Positions 49,926-58,162 of a DNA stretch of 64,000 nucleotides are shown here, one piece after another; within the stretch, counting starts at the first letter, position 1, and each line of letters begins with the position of its first letter. The DNA comes from Caulobacter sp. RHG1 (lineage in GTDB: Bacteria > Pseudomonadota > Alphaproteobacteria > Caulobacterales > Caulobacteraceae), in NCBI RefSeq assembly GCF_013181195.1, contig NZ_SMZP01000002.1:620001-684000 (forward strand). The letters are read 5' to 3'. The translations under genes and the position numbers were made by a program. Under the pieces are notes generated by a model. The model saw nothing but the letters and a program-made list of their open reading frames with translations, ran no database searches and was not told where the DNA came from.

Positions 49926-52043
49926 ATGAGCGCCGCGGCGATCGAGCGAGAGGCTTACGCCAATGCCAGCGGCAGTGGACGCATCCGCTCGCCCCTGACG
50001 ATCCGCGAGCTGCTGACCCCGGCCTTCTACTATCGCAGCGAAGCGCTGGCCGCGTTCCTGATCCCCGTCCTGATCGCTATCGTCGCCGTCTTCCTGGCCC
50101 AGCCGATGTACACGACCCAGTCGCGGCTGCTGATCCTGCTGGGCGATGACTATGTCTTCCGCAGCGACGTCGCCGGCGCTGGCCAGGGCATGAGCTTCGA
50201 CCGCGCGCAGATCGTCCAAGCGGAGATGCAGATCCTCTCGGCCAAGGACCTGCGCATCAAGGCAGTGCAGGAGGTCGGCATCGAACGCGCCTACCCGGCC
50301 ATGGCCGGCCAGTCCCACGCGCTGGAGAAGGCCGCCGAGCAGTTCGCCAAGGACCTGACGATCGACAACGTACCGCAGTCGAACGTCGTCGAGATCAGCC
50401 TGCGCCACCGCGATCCTCAAGCCGCCGCCGATCTCGTCAACACCCTGGTCAAGCTCTACATCGAGCGTCGGCGCTCCATCTTCGAGCAATCTGACCTCAC
50501 CTCGGTCAACGGCCAGCGCGATCAGTTGAATGGCAGGCTGGGGGAAATCGAGCAGCAGCTGCTCAAGTTCTCCGTCGACCACGGCTTTGGCGATTACTCC
50601 AGCGAGTTCGCCACCATCCAGACCCAGCAGGCCTCGCTGGCCAGCCAGCTGCAGGCGCTGGACCAGCAGCTGGCCGCCCGCAGCGGCCGCGTTTCGGTGC
50701 TCTCCAAGCGCCTGAGCGCCGCCCCCGCCAATCTGGAGATCTCGACCGATCAGGGCCGCTCGCAGCAGCTGGACGCCCTGACCGGCAACCTTCTGGACCT
50801 GCAGAACCAGCGTCGCCTGGCCGCCGCCCGCTTCGTCGACGGCTACCCGCTGGTCGCCGACCTCGACCGCAAGATCGCCGAGGTTCAGGCTCAGATCCGC
50901 TCGGTCCCGACCCAGCAGGTCACCTCGGTGCGCCGCGGCATCAATCCGGTCCGCCAGCAGCTCGACACCCAGCTGGCCGACAGCGAAGGCGATCTAGCCG
51001 GCCTGCGCCTGGCCCGGACCCAGGCCGCTCACGACCTGCAGGTCGCCACCGCCCGCCTGACCGAACTGGTTCGCATCGGCCCCGAATATCGCGAGCTGGT
51101 CCGCAAGCGCACCATGCTCGAGACCGGCTTCTCGGACCTGGCCAAGCGCTCGGAAGACACCCAGCTGTCGGACGCCCTGTCCAAGTCCAAGGCCAATGTC
51201 CGCGTGGTCCAGGCCGCCGATCCGCCGGTGAAGGGCAAGAGCGGACGCACGCTGATGCTGCTGGCCGGCCTGGCTGTCGGCGTCATCGCCGCGTTCTCGG
51301 TGATCGTGGTCTCGACGACCTTCTCGGACGTGATGATCACACCCCGCGACGTCGAACAGAAACTGGACGTGCCGGTGATCCTGACCGTTTCGGCCAACGC
51401 CGAAGGCGGCGAACGCCGTCGGGGTCGCGGTCGCACGCCCCGCGCCTCATTCCTCAGCTATGACGACGCCAAGCTGCTGCTGCGCCTGCTCTCCAGCGTC
51501 GCGCCCGGCCCCGGACGCGTCATGCAGCTGGTCGCCGCCAATGGCGAAGAGGGCGTCTCCAGCCTGGCTCTGGACCTGGCCCTGATGGCGTCGGGCGCCA
51601 ACGCCAAGCGCGTGCTGCTGGTCGATATCGAGCCCGATGTCGACGCCTCGGCCGTTCAGGTCCTGGGCGACAACGGCGCCAGCCTGGGCCGCCTGCCCAG
51701 CGAACGCGTCCAGGTCAACGGCGGCTCGCTGCACGTGACCCTGCCGATGGGCGCCGGCTCCAACACCATGACCGAAAGCCGCTGGGAGCAGTTCTTCATT
51801 GAGGCCCGGCGCGACTACGACTTGATCGTCATCGACAGTCCGGCGCTCGCCCGTTCTGCGGCCGGCCTGATCGTCGCGCCGCTGGCCGACATGACGCTGG
51901 TCGTCGTCGAGGCCGAGGCCACCCGCGCCGCCGTGGCCCGCAACATGATCGAACGCATCGATTCCGCCGGCGGCGAAGTGATCGGCGCTATCCTCAACAA
52001 GCGCGGGTTCTATATACCCCGGATGATCTATTCCTGGCTGTGA
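49926..52043 (+). CDS. Wzc-like polysaccharide co-polymerase with degenerate kinase P-loop
   Basis: 705 residues. Two membrane helices (about 39-58 and 439-458) flank a periplasmic Wzz domain with coiled coils (about 185-400). The C-terminal part is BY-kinase-like: VLLVDIEPD and LIVIDSPAL correspond to Walker A' and B. The P-loop, however, reads GEEGVSS (540-546) and lacks the lysine that binds ATP phosphates, and there is no C-terminal tyrosine cluster. It therefore probably controls chain length and export without autophosphorylation. It is 7 bp upstream of the GH10 gene and divergent from the Wza-like gene. Confidence 0.87.
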   Translation: MSAAAIEREAYANASGSGRIRSPLTIRELLTPAFYYRSEALAAFLIPVLIAIVAVFLAQPMYTTQSRLLILLGDDYVFRSDVAGAGQGMSFDRAQIVQAEMQILSAKDLRIKAVQEVGIERAYPAMAGQSHALEKAAEQFAKDLTIDNVPQSNVVEISLRHRDPQAAADLVNTLVKLYIERRRSIFEQSDLTSVNGQRDQLNGRLGEIEQQLLKFSVDHGFGDYSSEFATIQTQQASLASQLQALDQQLAARSGRVSVLSKRLSAAPANLEISTDQGRSQQLDALTGNLLDLQNQRRLAAARFVDGYPLVADLDRKIAEVQAQIRSVPTQQVTSVRRGINPVRQQLDTQLADSEGDLAGLRLARTQAAHDLQVATARLTELVRIGPEYRELVRKRTMLETGFSDLAKRSEDTQLSDALSKSKANVRVVQAADPPVKGKSGRTLMLLAGLAVGVIAAFSVIVVSTTFSDVMITPRDVEQKLDVPVILTVSANAEGGERRRGRGRTPRASFLSYDDAKLLLRLLSSVAPGPGRVMQLVAANGEEGVSSLALDLALMASGANAKRVLLVDIEPDVDASAVQVLGDNGASLGRLPSERVQVNGGSLHVTLPMGAGSNTMTESRWEQFFIEARRDYDLIVIDSPALARSAAGLIVAPLADMTLVVVEAEATRAAVARNMIERIDSAGGEVIGAILNKRGFYIPRMIYSWL

Positions 52044-52050
52044 GGACCGC

Positions 52051-53142
52051 ATGACGCGGCTTGGACTGTCCCGCCGCGCCGCGCTGGCTTCTGGCCTGGC
52101 TCTCACCGCCGCGCCGACCTGGGCTGCAGAGCGCTCGCTGCGCGATCTGGCCGCCGCCAAGGGCGTGCTGTTCGGCGCTGCGATCGAACCGCATGTCGTC
52201 CAGGACGACCCCGCCTTCGCCGACCTGCTGCAGCGCCACTGCGGTTCGCTGACCGCCGAAAACGCCATGAAGTGGAACGCCCTGCGGCCCACGCCCGACC
52301 GCTTCGACTTCGCGGCGGCTGACGCGACCGTCGCCTTCGCCCGACGACAGGGCGCGCAGGTCTATGGTCACGCCCTGGTCTGGCACGAGGCCATGCCGGC
52401 CTGGCTGGACGAGGCCCTGACGCCGCGCACGGCCGGCGCGCTGCTGAGCGACCACATCCGCCGCGTTGCCGGACGCTACGCCGGGTCGGTCACGGCCTGG
52501 GACGTGGTCAATGAGGTCGTGGAGCGCAACGACGGTCGTCGTGACGGCCTGAGGCTGTCGCCGTGGTTCCGGGCGCTGGGACCAAGCTATATCGGCGCGG
52601 CGTTCCGCGCCGCCCGCCAGGCCGCGCCTCGCGCTCGCCTGGCCCTGGCCGACTACGGCCTGGAATATGACGACGAGCGCTGGATGGTCGAGAAGCGCGG
52701 CACGATGCTGAGCCTGCTCGAGGACCTGAAGGCCGCGGGCGTCCCGATCCACGCCCTGGCCATCCAGGGGCACCTGGACGGCGCTCGACGACCGGCCTTC
52801 GGTGCGGGCCTGCGCCGCTTCCTCGCCCAGGTCGCGAATCTGGGGCTGGAGATCTACATCACCGAACTGGACGTCAACGACCAGAAGGTCCCTGGGAACG
52901 TCGCCCGCCGCGACGTGGTCGTGGCCGACAGCTATCGCGCCTTCCTGGATGTGGTTCTGGACGAGCCGGCGGTCAGGCGGGTGACGACCTGGGGCCTGAC
53001 CGATCGCCACACCTCCAAGAGCGGCATGTTCCCGCGCGCCGATCGCGCCGGGGTGCGCCCCCTGCCCTTCGACGCAGCCCTGCGACCCAAGCTGGCCTAT
53101 CAGGCGCTGGTCGACGCATTCGCGGGCGCGCCACGCCGCTGA
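52051..53142 (+). CDS. GH10 family glycosidase (endo-beta-1,4-xylanase fold), Tat-exported
   Basis: 363 residues. A twin-arginine-type signal (LSRRAALASGLALTAAPTWA) precedes a GH10 barrel: LTAENAMKWNALRPTPDRFD, GHALVWHEAMPAWL, the acid/base glutamate E155 in WDVVNE, and the nucleophile E272 in ITELDV. GH10 enzymes cleave beta-1,4-xylan or related beta-glycans. The gene is only 7 bp after the Wzc-like gene, so it is probably part of the exopolysaccharide operon and may trim or release the polymer rather than feed on xylan. It overlaps the convergent small HTH gene by 43 bp. Confidence 0.88.
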   Translation: MTRLGLSRRAALASGLALTAAPTWAAERSLRDLAAAKGVLFGAAIEPHVVQDDPAFADLLQRHCGSLTAENAMKWNALRPTPDRFDFAAADATVAFARRQGAQVYGHALVWHEAMPAWLDEALTPRTAGALLSDHIRRVAGRYAGSVTAWDVVNEVVERNDGRRDGLRLSPWFRALGPSYIGAAFRAARQAAPRARLALADYGLEYDDERWMVEKRGTMLSLLEDLKAAGVPIHALAIQGHLDGARRPAFGAGLRRFLAQVANLGLEIYITELDVNDQKVPGNVARRDVVVADSYRAFLDVVLDEPAVRRVTTWGLTDRHTSKSGMFPRADRAGVRPLPFDAALRPKLAYQALVDAFAGAPRR

Positions 53143-53378
53143 TCGGCGTCCTCGCGTGCGTTGAAGGTTCGAAGCGCAGTCGACGGCGAGCTCGCCCCGA
53201 CATCGGCTTTCGACAGCATCCGATCCAGCGTGATGCGCTTGACGGGCCGGCCGTCGCGCAGCTTGCACCAGGTGGTCTCGCTGATGCCGTAGCGCGCCAT
53301 CAGCCATTCGCGGGTGATGGCGGGAAGCCGTGACTTCAGCTGCTCGAACTGTCCGGCGGTGATGGTCACGAGGTCCAT
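53100..53378 (-). CDS. Small XRE-like HTH protein downstream of a TBDT (paralogue)
   Basis: 92 residues. Its core (LPAITREWLMARYGISETTW, then CKLRDGRPVKRITLDRM) is 25 of 36 identical to that at 13895-14098. It adds an N-terminal segment (DLVTITAGQFEQLK) and a low-complexity C-terminus. It starts 69 bp after the TBDT stop on the same strand, repeating the TBDT then small-HTH order. The 3' end overlaps the GH10 gene by 43 bp. A DNA-binding regulatory role is inferred. Confidence 0.7.
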   Translation of the reverse strand: MDLVTITAGQFEQLKSRLPAITREWLMARYGISETTWCKLRDGRPVKRITLDRMLSKADVGASSPSTALRTFNAREDADQRRGAPANASTSA

Positions 53379-53447
53379 GGAAATCTCTCAAAAAAGAGGC
53401 GGCGGGCCTTTCGGCGCCGCCGCCTTCGCGCAGGGGAGTGGAGCGCT

Positions 53448-55727
53448 CTAGAAGTTGTAGTTCAACCGCACGCCGCCGTACCGGAAGCTGTTGCGGTCGT
53501 AGAGAACATTGCGGGCGTTGATCTGGGATTCATTACCGATGTTGTTGTAGAAGACCTTGTCGAACAGGTTGTTCACGAAGGCCGTCAGGACGTACTTGCC
53601 GTCCTTGCTTTCCATGGCCGCGTGAATATTCACGATCGCGAACGGCTTCTGCTCCGTGGCCGGATCGTGCAGGATCGAGAAGTTCGACCGGCTCTCATAG
53701 CGATAGGACGCCCCGACCTTGAAGCCCACCGCGTCATTCTCGATCGGCAGGGTGTAGTCGGCGCTGGCGTTGATCTTGATCTTGGGCGCGGCCTGCAGCG
53801 ACTTGCCCTTCAGGTTGCCCTGGTTGGCCGAGGTCGTCGCGGTCGCGGCCATGCACCCTTGCGCCACGGTCTGGCGCGTGTAGCAGCCGGCCCGCGGATA
53901 GTCGCGGATCTGGGCGTCATTGTAGATGGCGCTGAGGCTCAGGCGCAGGTCGTCGGTCGCCCGGAAGGTCGAGGTCAGCTCGACGCCCTGGGTGCGCACC
54001 TTGCCAATGGCCAGCACGCGGATGACGGGGGCGACGTTGGGGTTGGAGTTGTCGATCGTCTGGATCTGATAGTTCTTGTAGTCGGCGTTGTAGACGTTGA
54101 CGTTCAGCGTCAGGCGGCGGTCGAACCACTGGCTCTTCACGCCCAGCTCGACGTTGTTGACCTTCTCGCTATCCAACGGCGTCAGCGGACGGACCGCAGC
54201 GGTGGCGTTGTCCTCGATGTCGTAGGCGCGGCCGGTCTCCGAGTGCGACAGGGTCACATAGGCGTTCACCGTGTCGGAGAAGTCGTGCTTGAAGCTGGCC
54301 TCGCCGGCCAGGAAGCCATAGCTGGACGTGTCCTCCGAATAGGCCCCGGCCGGACCCAGGTTGAACTTCCAGGTGTAGCCGATCTTGTCGTGCTGATAGC
54401 GCAGACCGGCTGTCAGCGAGTCGGCCTCGGTCAGCTTGTAGGTGCCGCGACCGAAGGCGCCGAAGCTCTTGATGCGCGAGGTGCGGTCGGAGTCGAAGGC
54501 GAAGATCCCCGGCCGCGCATAGGGCTGGAACAGGTCGCTGTCAGTGTAGATGGCGCCCAGCAGGTAGGTGAAGGTCTGCTCGCTGGGCGAGACCAGGCGG
54601 ACTTCCTGGCTCCAGTACTTGGTCTGGATGTCGGTATAGGCGTTGAAGGCGGTGACGCTGGGCACGACATTGGTCTGGGGCGAACCCAGGAAGATGTCGT
54701 TTCGCGGCTGCTCGCTTTCCGAATAGTTGCTCAGCGAGCTGAGCGTGCCCAGCGTGGCCAGATCGTAGTCCAGGCGCAGCGAGACGCCGCGGTCCTTGGT
54801 CTTGGCCCAGCCGTTCTGCAGCGAATAGAACTCGCGATTGTCCTTGGACGGCGTGATCCCCGGGAAGAGCTGAGCGAAGGTGCGCTTGGGGGTCAGGGCG
54901 TCCAGGCCGTGGGTCGCGCCGGGCGCCACGTTGATGTAGACGCCGCCGCCGGCGATCGGCGTGGTCACGCGGTCGCTCTGCAGGTGATAACCGGTCAGCA
55001 GGGCGCTGAACTTGTCGGTCGGCTCCCACAGCAGCTTGGCGCGCACGCCCTTGCTGTCGAAGCCTTGAGCGCGGTTGCCCAGCGCGATGTTCTTCATCGC
55101 GCCGTCCCACTTGTTGTAGAGGCCCGAGACGCTGACGGCGACAGTGTCGCTGAGCGGACCGGTGACGAACACCGAGCCGCGCGTCTGACGATCCGTAGTC
55201 TGTTCGAGGATGGCGTTGGCGGCGAACTCGCGACTGGGCGCGCGGGTCACGAAGTTGATGATGCCGCCCGCGGCGTTGCGGCCCGACAGGGTCGACTGCG
55301 GCCCGGCGAACACTTCCACCCGCTCGACGTCGGTCAGCTCGCTGGCCAGGGTCGAGAAGGTCGGCTGCGGAATATCGTCGATGATGATGCCCGTCTGGGC
55401 CTGGACGCTGACGGCGTTGGCGAAGGTGACCACGCCGCGGATGCCGGGCGGCTTGGCCGCCTGGGCGTTGTTGGCGATCGACAGCGACGGGAACACCGCA
55501 GACAGGTCGTTGATGCGCGAGACGCCGGCGGCGGCCAGATTGGCCTGTCCGGCCACGGCGACCGACTTGGGAACGTCCTGGACATTCTCGGTGCGCTTCT
55601 GGGCGGTGACGACAACTTCGTCGACCGAGGCGGCCTCTTGGGCCAGAGCCGGCGCAGCGATCGCCAAGATCACGGCAACACTCGCACTCAGAAGACAGGC
55701 GTGTTTATAGGATTCCTTGTTGGACAC
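53448..55727 (-). CDS. TonB-dependent receptor of the LacI regulon
   Basis: 759 residues. Signal peptide ending APALAQ, TonB-box-like VDEVVVTAQKR, plug with NVQDVPKSVAVAG and VERVEVFAGPQSTLSGRNAAGG, and a barrel ending RYGGVRLNYNF. The start is a GTG at 55727 with GGGAGGGA about 7 bp upstream. It belongs to a different, shorter receptor subfamily (FyuA-like plug) than the other four. The inverted repeat at 55830-55845 is about 105 bp upstream and is shared with the operon at 55899-62560, so it likely imports that pathway's substrate. Confidence 0.92.
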   Translation of the reverse strand: MSNKESYKHACLLSASVAVILAIAAPALAQEAASVDEVVVTAQKRTENVQDVPKSVAVAGQANLAAAGVSRINDLSAVFPSLSIANNAQAAKPPGIRGVVTFANAVSVQAQTGIIIDDIPQPTFSTLASELTDVERVEVFAGPQSTLSGRNAAGGIINFVTRAPSREFAANAILEQTTDRQTRGSVFVTGPLSDTVAVSVSGLYNKWDGAMKNIALGNRAQGFDSKGVRAKLLWEPTDKFSALLTGYHLQSDRVTTPIAGGGVYINVAPGATHGLDALTPKRTFAQLFPGITPSKDNREFYSLQNGWAKTKDRGVSLRLDYDLATLGTLSSLSNYSESEQPRNDIFLGSPQTNVVPSVTAFNAYTDIQTKYWSQEVRLVSPSEQTFTYLLGAIYTDSDLFQPYARPGIFAFDSDRTSRIKSFGAFGRGTYKLTEADSLTAGLRYQHDKIGYTWKFNLGPAGAYSEDTSSYGFLAGEASFKHDFSDTVNAYVTLSHSETGRAYDIEDNATAAVRPLTPLDSEKVNNVELGVKSQWFDRRLTLNVNVYNADYKNYQIQTIDNSNPNVAPVIRVLAIGKVRTQGVELTSTFRATDDLRLSLSAIYNDAQIRDYPRAGCYTRQTVAQGCMAATATTSANQGNLKGKSLQAAPKIKINASADYTLPIENDAVGFKVGASYRYESRSNFSILHDPATEQKPFAIVNIHAAMESKDGKYVLTAFVNNLFDKVFYNNIGNESQINARNVLYDRNSFRYGGVRLNYNF

Positions 55728-55829
55728 TTCTTATTCCCTCCCGATATTTTTATTCGACGTGACAGATATCGCGCCGGTTGTGTTTTGTTGGCGACACGTC
55801 TTTGCCTGTCGCCGGCCTAATGATCGTGC

Positions 55830-55845
55830 ATGTAATCCATTACAT
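55830..55845. promoter_or_regulatory. LacI-type operator in front of the TBDT
   Basis: ATGTAATCCATTACAT: arms ATGTAAT and ATTACAT around CC. The same 16 bases occur at 62731-62746 next to the lacI-type gene. Confidence 0.7.
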
Positions 55846-55898
55846 TCGCAAGAACATTGTTTTGATGTTTGACGTTTCTTCCCCGTTTTCGGGCCGCC

Positions 55899-57176
55899 CT
55901 AAGGCGGCCCGCCGGGACCCGTGGCGCTGGCCTCAACGTGACCGGGACGCGCCGAGGGTGGTTTGAAGAAGAAGCCCAGCAGCAAGACGCCGATCGCCGC
56001 CAGTCCCGTCGGGACCATGAACAGCGAACGGTAATCGACGGTGGCGCAGCCGTCGGCGCCGGGGGTGGTCAGTTGGGCGACCAGAGCCGGGAAGACGAAG
56101 CTGGCCACCACCATGCCCACGCCCAGGATCAGCAGGTTGAACAGGCCCTGGGCGCTGGAGCGCACGTCCTTGGGGAACACCTCGTCGACGAAGATGTAGA
56201 CCGTCGCGAAGAAGAAGGCGTAGCAGATCCCGTGCAGCAGCTGGACGGCGACGATCACCGGCACGCTGTCGGGGAAGAAGGCGAAGACCAGGAAGCGGGC
56301 CGCATGGCCCAGGATCCCGACGATCATCGTCGTGCGCCAACCCAGCTTGGCCAGCACCGTCCCCAGCACGAACATGGTCAGGATCTCGGCCACCTGCCCC
56401 AGGCTCAGCACCACCATCGACAGGTTGCCGGCGATGCCGACCCGGTTGGTCAGGAAGGCGTCGGAGACCACGAAATAGCCGTTGTGGATCACCGCATCGA
56501 TGAAAGTGACCACGAACAGGGTCAGCACGAACGGCGTGCGCAGCAGCTTGACCGCCCGCAGCCAGGCCAGCTTGTCCACGCCCTGCACGTCCTTGCGGGC
56601 CGGGGTGTGCGGCAGGGTCAGGCTGTAGGCCGCCATGGCGAACGACAGGATCGCGGCGACCAGGAAGATCCAGCGCACCTCGTTGGCGGTGGCGTGGGCG
56701 CCCAGGATGAACACGAACGGCCAGCTGGCCAGCACCCAGCCGATCGTGCCGCCCATCCGCACCGGCCCGAAGTCCTTGGCCGGCTCGCGCAGGTTGGCGA
56801 AGGCGATCGAATTGGCCACCGACAGGGTCGGCACGTAGAACAGGCTGTAGACCATGTAGAGGCCGAAGAACGGCCAGAAGTCCGTCACGAAGGCGCAGGC
56901 CGCCAGGGCGACGCCGCCGATCAGGTGACTGAAGGCCAGGAAGCGCTCGGCCGCGAAGTTGCGGTCGGCGAACTGGTTGGAGAAGAAGATCCCGACGATC
57001 GCGGCAATGCCCCACGAGCTGCCGACCAGCGACTGCTGCCAGGCCGAAAAGCCCAGCATGCCCATGTAGGGGAAGATCTTGGGCTGCCAGGCGCCCCAGA
57101 TCGCGATCTGCAGCACCATCATCAGCAGCAGCCGGTTGCGGACCCCGACGTCCGACTTCGTGGGCGAGTTGATCAT
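55899..57176 (-). CDS. MFS transporter, nucleoside:H+ symporter-like (NupG family)
   Basis: 425 residues with twelve membrane helices. LLLMMVLQIAIWGAWQPKIF at the N-terminus and FGPVRMGGTIGWVLASWPFV are the signatures of the nucleoside:proton symporter family. Relatives encoded next to TIM-barrel isomerases and Gfo/Idh enzymes are thought to carry sugars. It follows the exported TIM-barrel gene by 23 bp with GGAGGAGGGGAG before the ATG. Likely the inner-membrane importer of the pathway product. Confidence 0.87.
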   Translation of the reverse strand: MINSPTKSDVGVRNRLLLMMVLQIAIWGAWQPKIFPYMGMLGFSAWQQSLVGSSWGIAAIVGIFFSNQFADRNFAAERFLAFSHLIGGVALAACAFVTDFWPFFGLYMVYSLFYVPTLSVANSIAFANLREPAKDFGPVRMGGTIGWVLASWPFVFILGAHATANEVRWIFLVAAILSFAMAAYSLTLPHTPARKDVQGVDKLAWLRAVKLLRTPFVLTLFVVTFIDAVIHNGYFVVSDAFLTNRVGIAGNLSMVVLSLGQVAEILTMFVLGTVLAKLGWRTTMIVGILGHAARFLVFAFFPDSVPVIVAVQLLHGICYAFFFATVYIFVDEVFPKDVRSSAQGLFNLLILGVGMVVASFVFPALVAQLTTPGADGCATVDYRSLFMVPTGLAAIGVLLLGFFFKPPSARPGHVEASATGPGGPP

Positions 57177-57199
57177 CTCCCCTCCTCCTCTTCTTTGTC

Positions 57200-58162
57200 T
57201 CAGGCCTTCAGGCGCGACAGGTAGGCGTAGCTGATCTTCAGGGCCTCAAGCCGGTCGCGGACGAACGGCGGCTCCTGCTCGACGAAGAAGTCGCGCACGC
57301 CTTCCGCATAGGCGGCCGGCAGCAGCGCCTTCCAGTTCATCATCCCCGAACCGACCTCGGTCGGATCCTGGACCAGGACGAAGTTGGGCTTGGTCGAGGC
57401 CTTGATGTCCTTGACGTGCATGGCGGTGAACCGGCCCTTGTGGGCCTTCAACACGGCGACGGGATCCAGGCCCGCAGCCGCGGCCCAGCCGGCGTCCAGC
57501 TCGAAGCTGACCAGCGACGGGTCGGTGCGGTTCAGCAGGATCTCCCAGCCGTTGCGCGCGCCATCCTTCCCGCCGGCCAGCGGCGCGAATTCGGGATTAT
57601 GGTTGTGATAGCCCAGACGGATCCCGGCCTTCTTCAGCACTGCGCCCTTCTCGTTCAGAAAGTCGGCGTTGAACTTCCAGTCGTCGGCGGTCATCTCGCC
57701 GCCGATGCGGCCCAGAAGCTCGCCGAAGCCTTCGCCCGCGCGCGGCGCCAACGAGAAGCGGTCGGGGATGTAGAAGATCGGCATCTGGATCGACTTGATG
57801 CCGATCACGTGGGCGTCGTCGATCAGCTTCGACAGGTCGCCGTCCAGGCTGGGATCGGCGCCGCGGGCGCGGCCCTGGACGTGGGCGCTGGGGGCGGTCA
57901 GGCCCGCGGCGTCCAGCGCCTGGCGAAACTGAGCGGGCGTGCGCCCCAGATAGCCGGCCAGTTCGATGGTCTTGAAGCCGACGGCCGCGACCGCCTTCAG
58001 CGTGCCCTCAAGATCGGCCTTGGCCTGGTCGGCCAGGGTGTACAGCTGCATGCCGATCGGCAGGCCGGTGCGGGCGAAGAACGGACGCTGGGCGGCGGCC
58101 GCGGGCATAGCCAGCGCCGCGGCGGCTGCGCCCATCAGGCCTCGCCGGGAAAGGGTGTTCAT
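57200..58162 (-). CDS. Exported sugar-phosphate isomerase/epimerase-like TIM barrel
   Basis: About 320 residues. A Tat-type signal (LSRRGLMGAAAAALAMPAAA) precedes an AP-endonuclease-2-like TIM barrel: GMQLYTLADQAKADLEGTLK, FKTIELAGYLGRTPAQ, IRLGYHNHNPEFAPL and FTAMHVKDIKAS, with metal-binding Glu/His/Asp residues in place. The family isomerises, epimerises or dehydrates sugars. The ATG at 58162 overlaps the quinohaemoprotein stop by 4 bp (ATGA). Periplasmic location together with a periplasmic dehydrogenase suggests that an oxidised sugar is processed outside the inner membrane. Confidence 0.88.
   Translation of the reverse strand: MNTLSRRGLMGAAAAALAMPAAAAQRPFFARTGLPIGMQLYTLADQAKADLEGTLKAVAAVGFKTIELAGYLGRTPAQFRQALDAAGLTAPSAHVQGRARGADPSLDGDLSKLIDDAHVIGIKSIQMPIFYIPDRFSLAPRAGEGFGELLGRIGGEMTADDWKFNADFLNEKGAVLKKAGIRLGYHNHNPEFAPLAGGKDGARNGWEILLNRTDPSLVSFELDAGWAAAAGLDPVAVLKAHKGRFTAMHVKDIKASTKPNFVLVQDPTEVGSGMMNWKALLPAAYAEGVRDFFVEQEPPFVRDRLEALKISYAYLSRLKA

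Noticed and set aside
42794..53142. Exopolysaccharide cluster as the holdfast (hfs) locus
   Set aside because: The Wzx/Wzy functions are generic. No HfsH-type deacetylase or hfs-specific gene order is seen, so a specific holdfast assignment is not supported.
53622..55820. Long plus-strand open frame opposite the TBDT at 53448-55727
   Set aside because: Same reason: shadow of a conserved gene, with no ribosome-binding site or domain.
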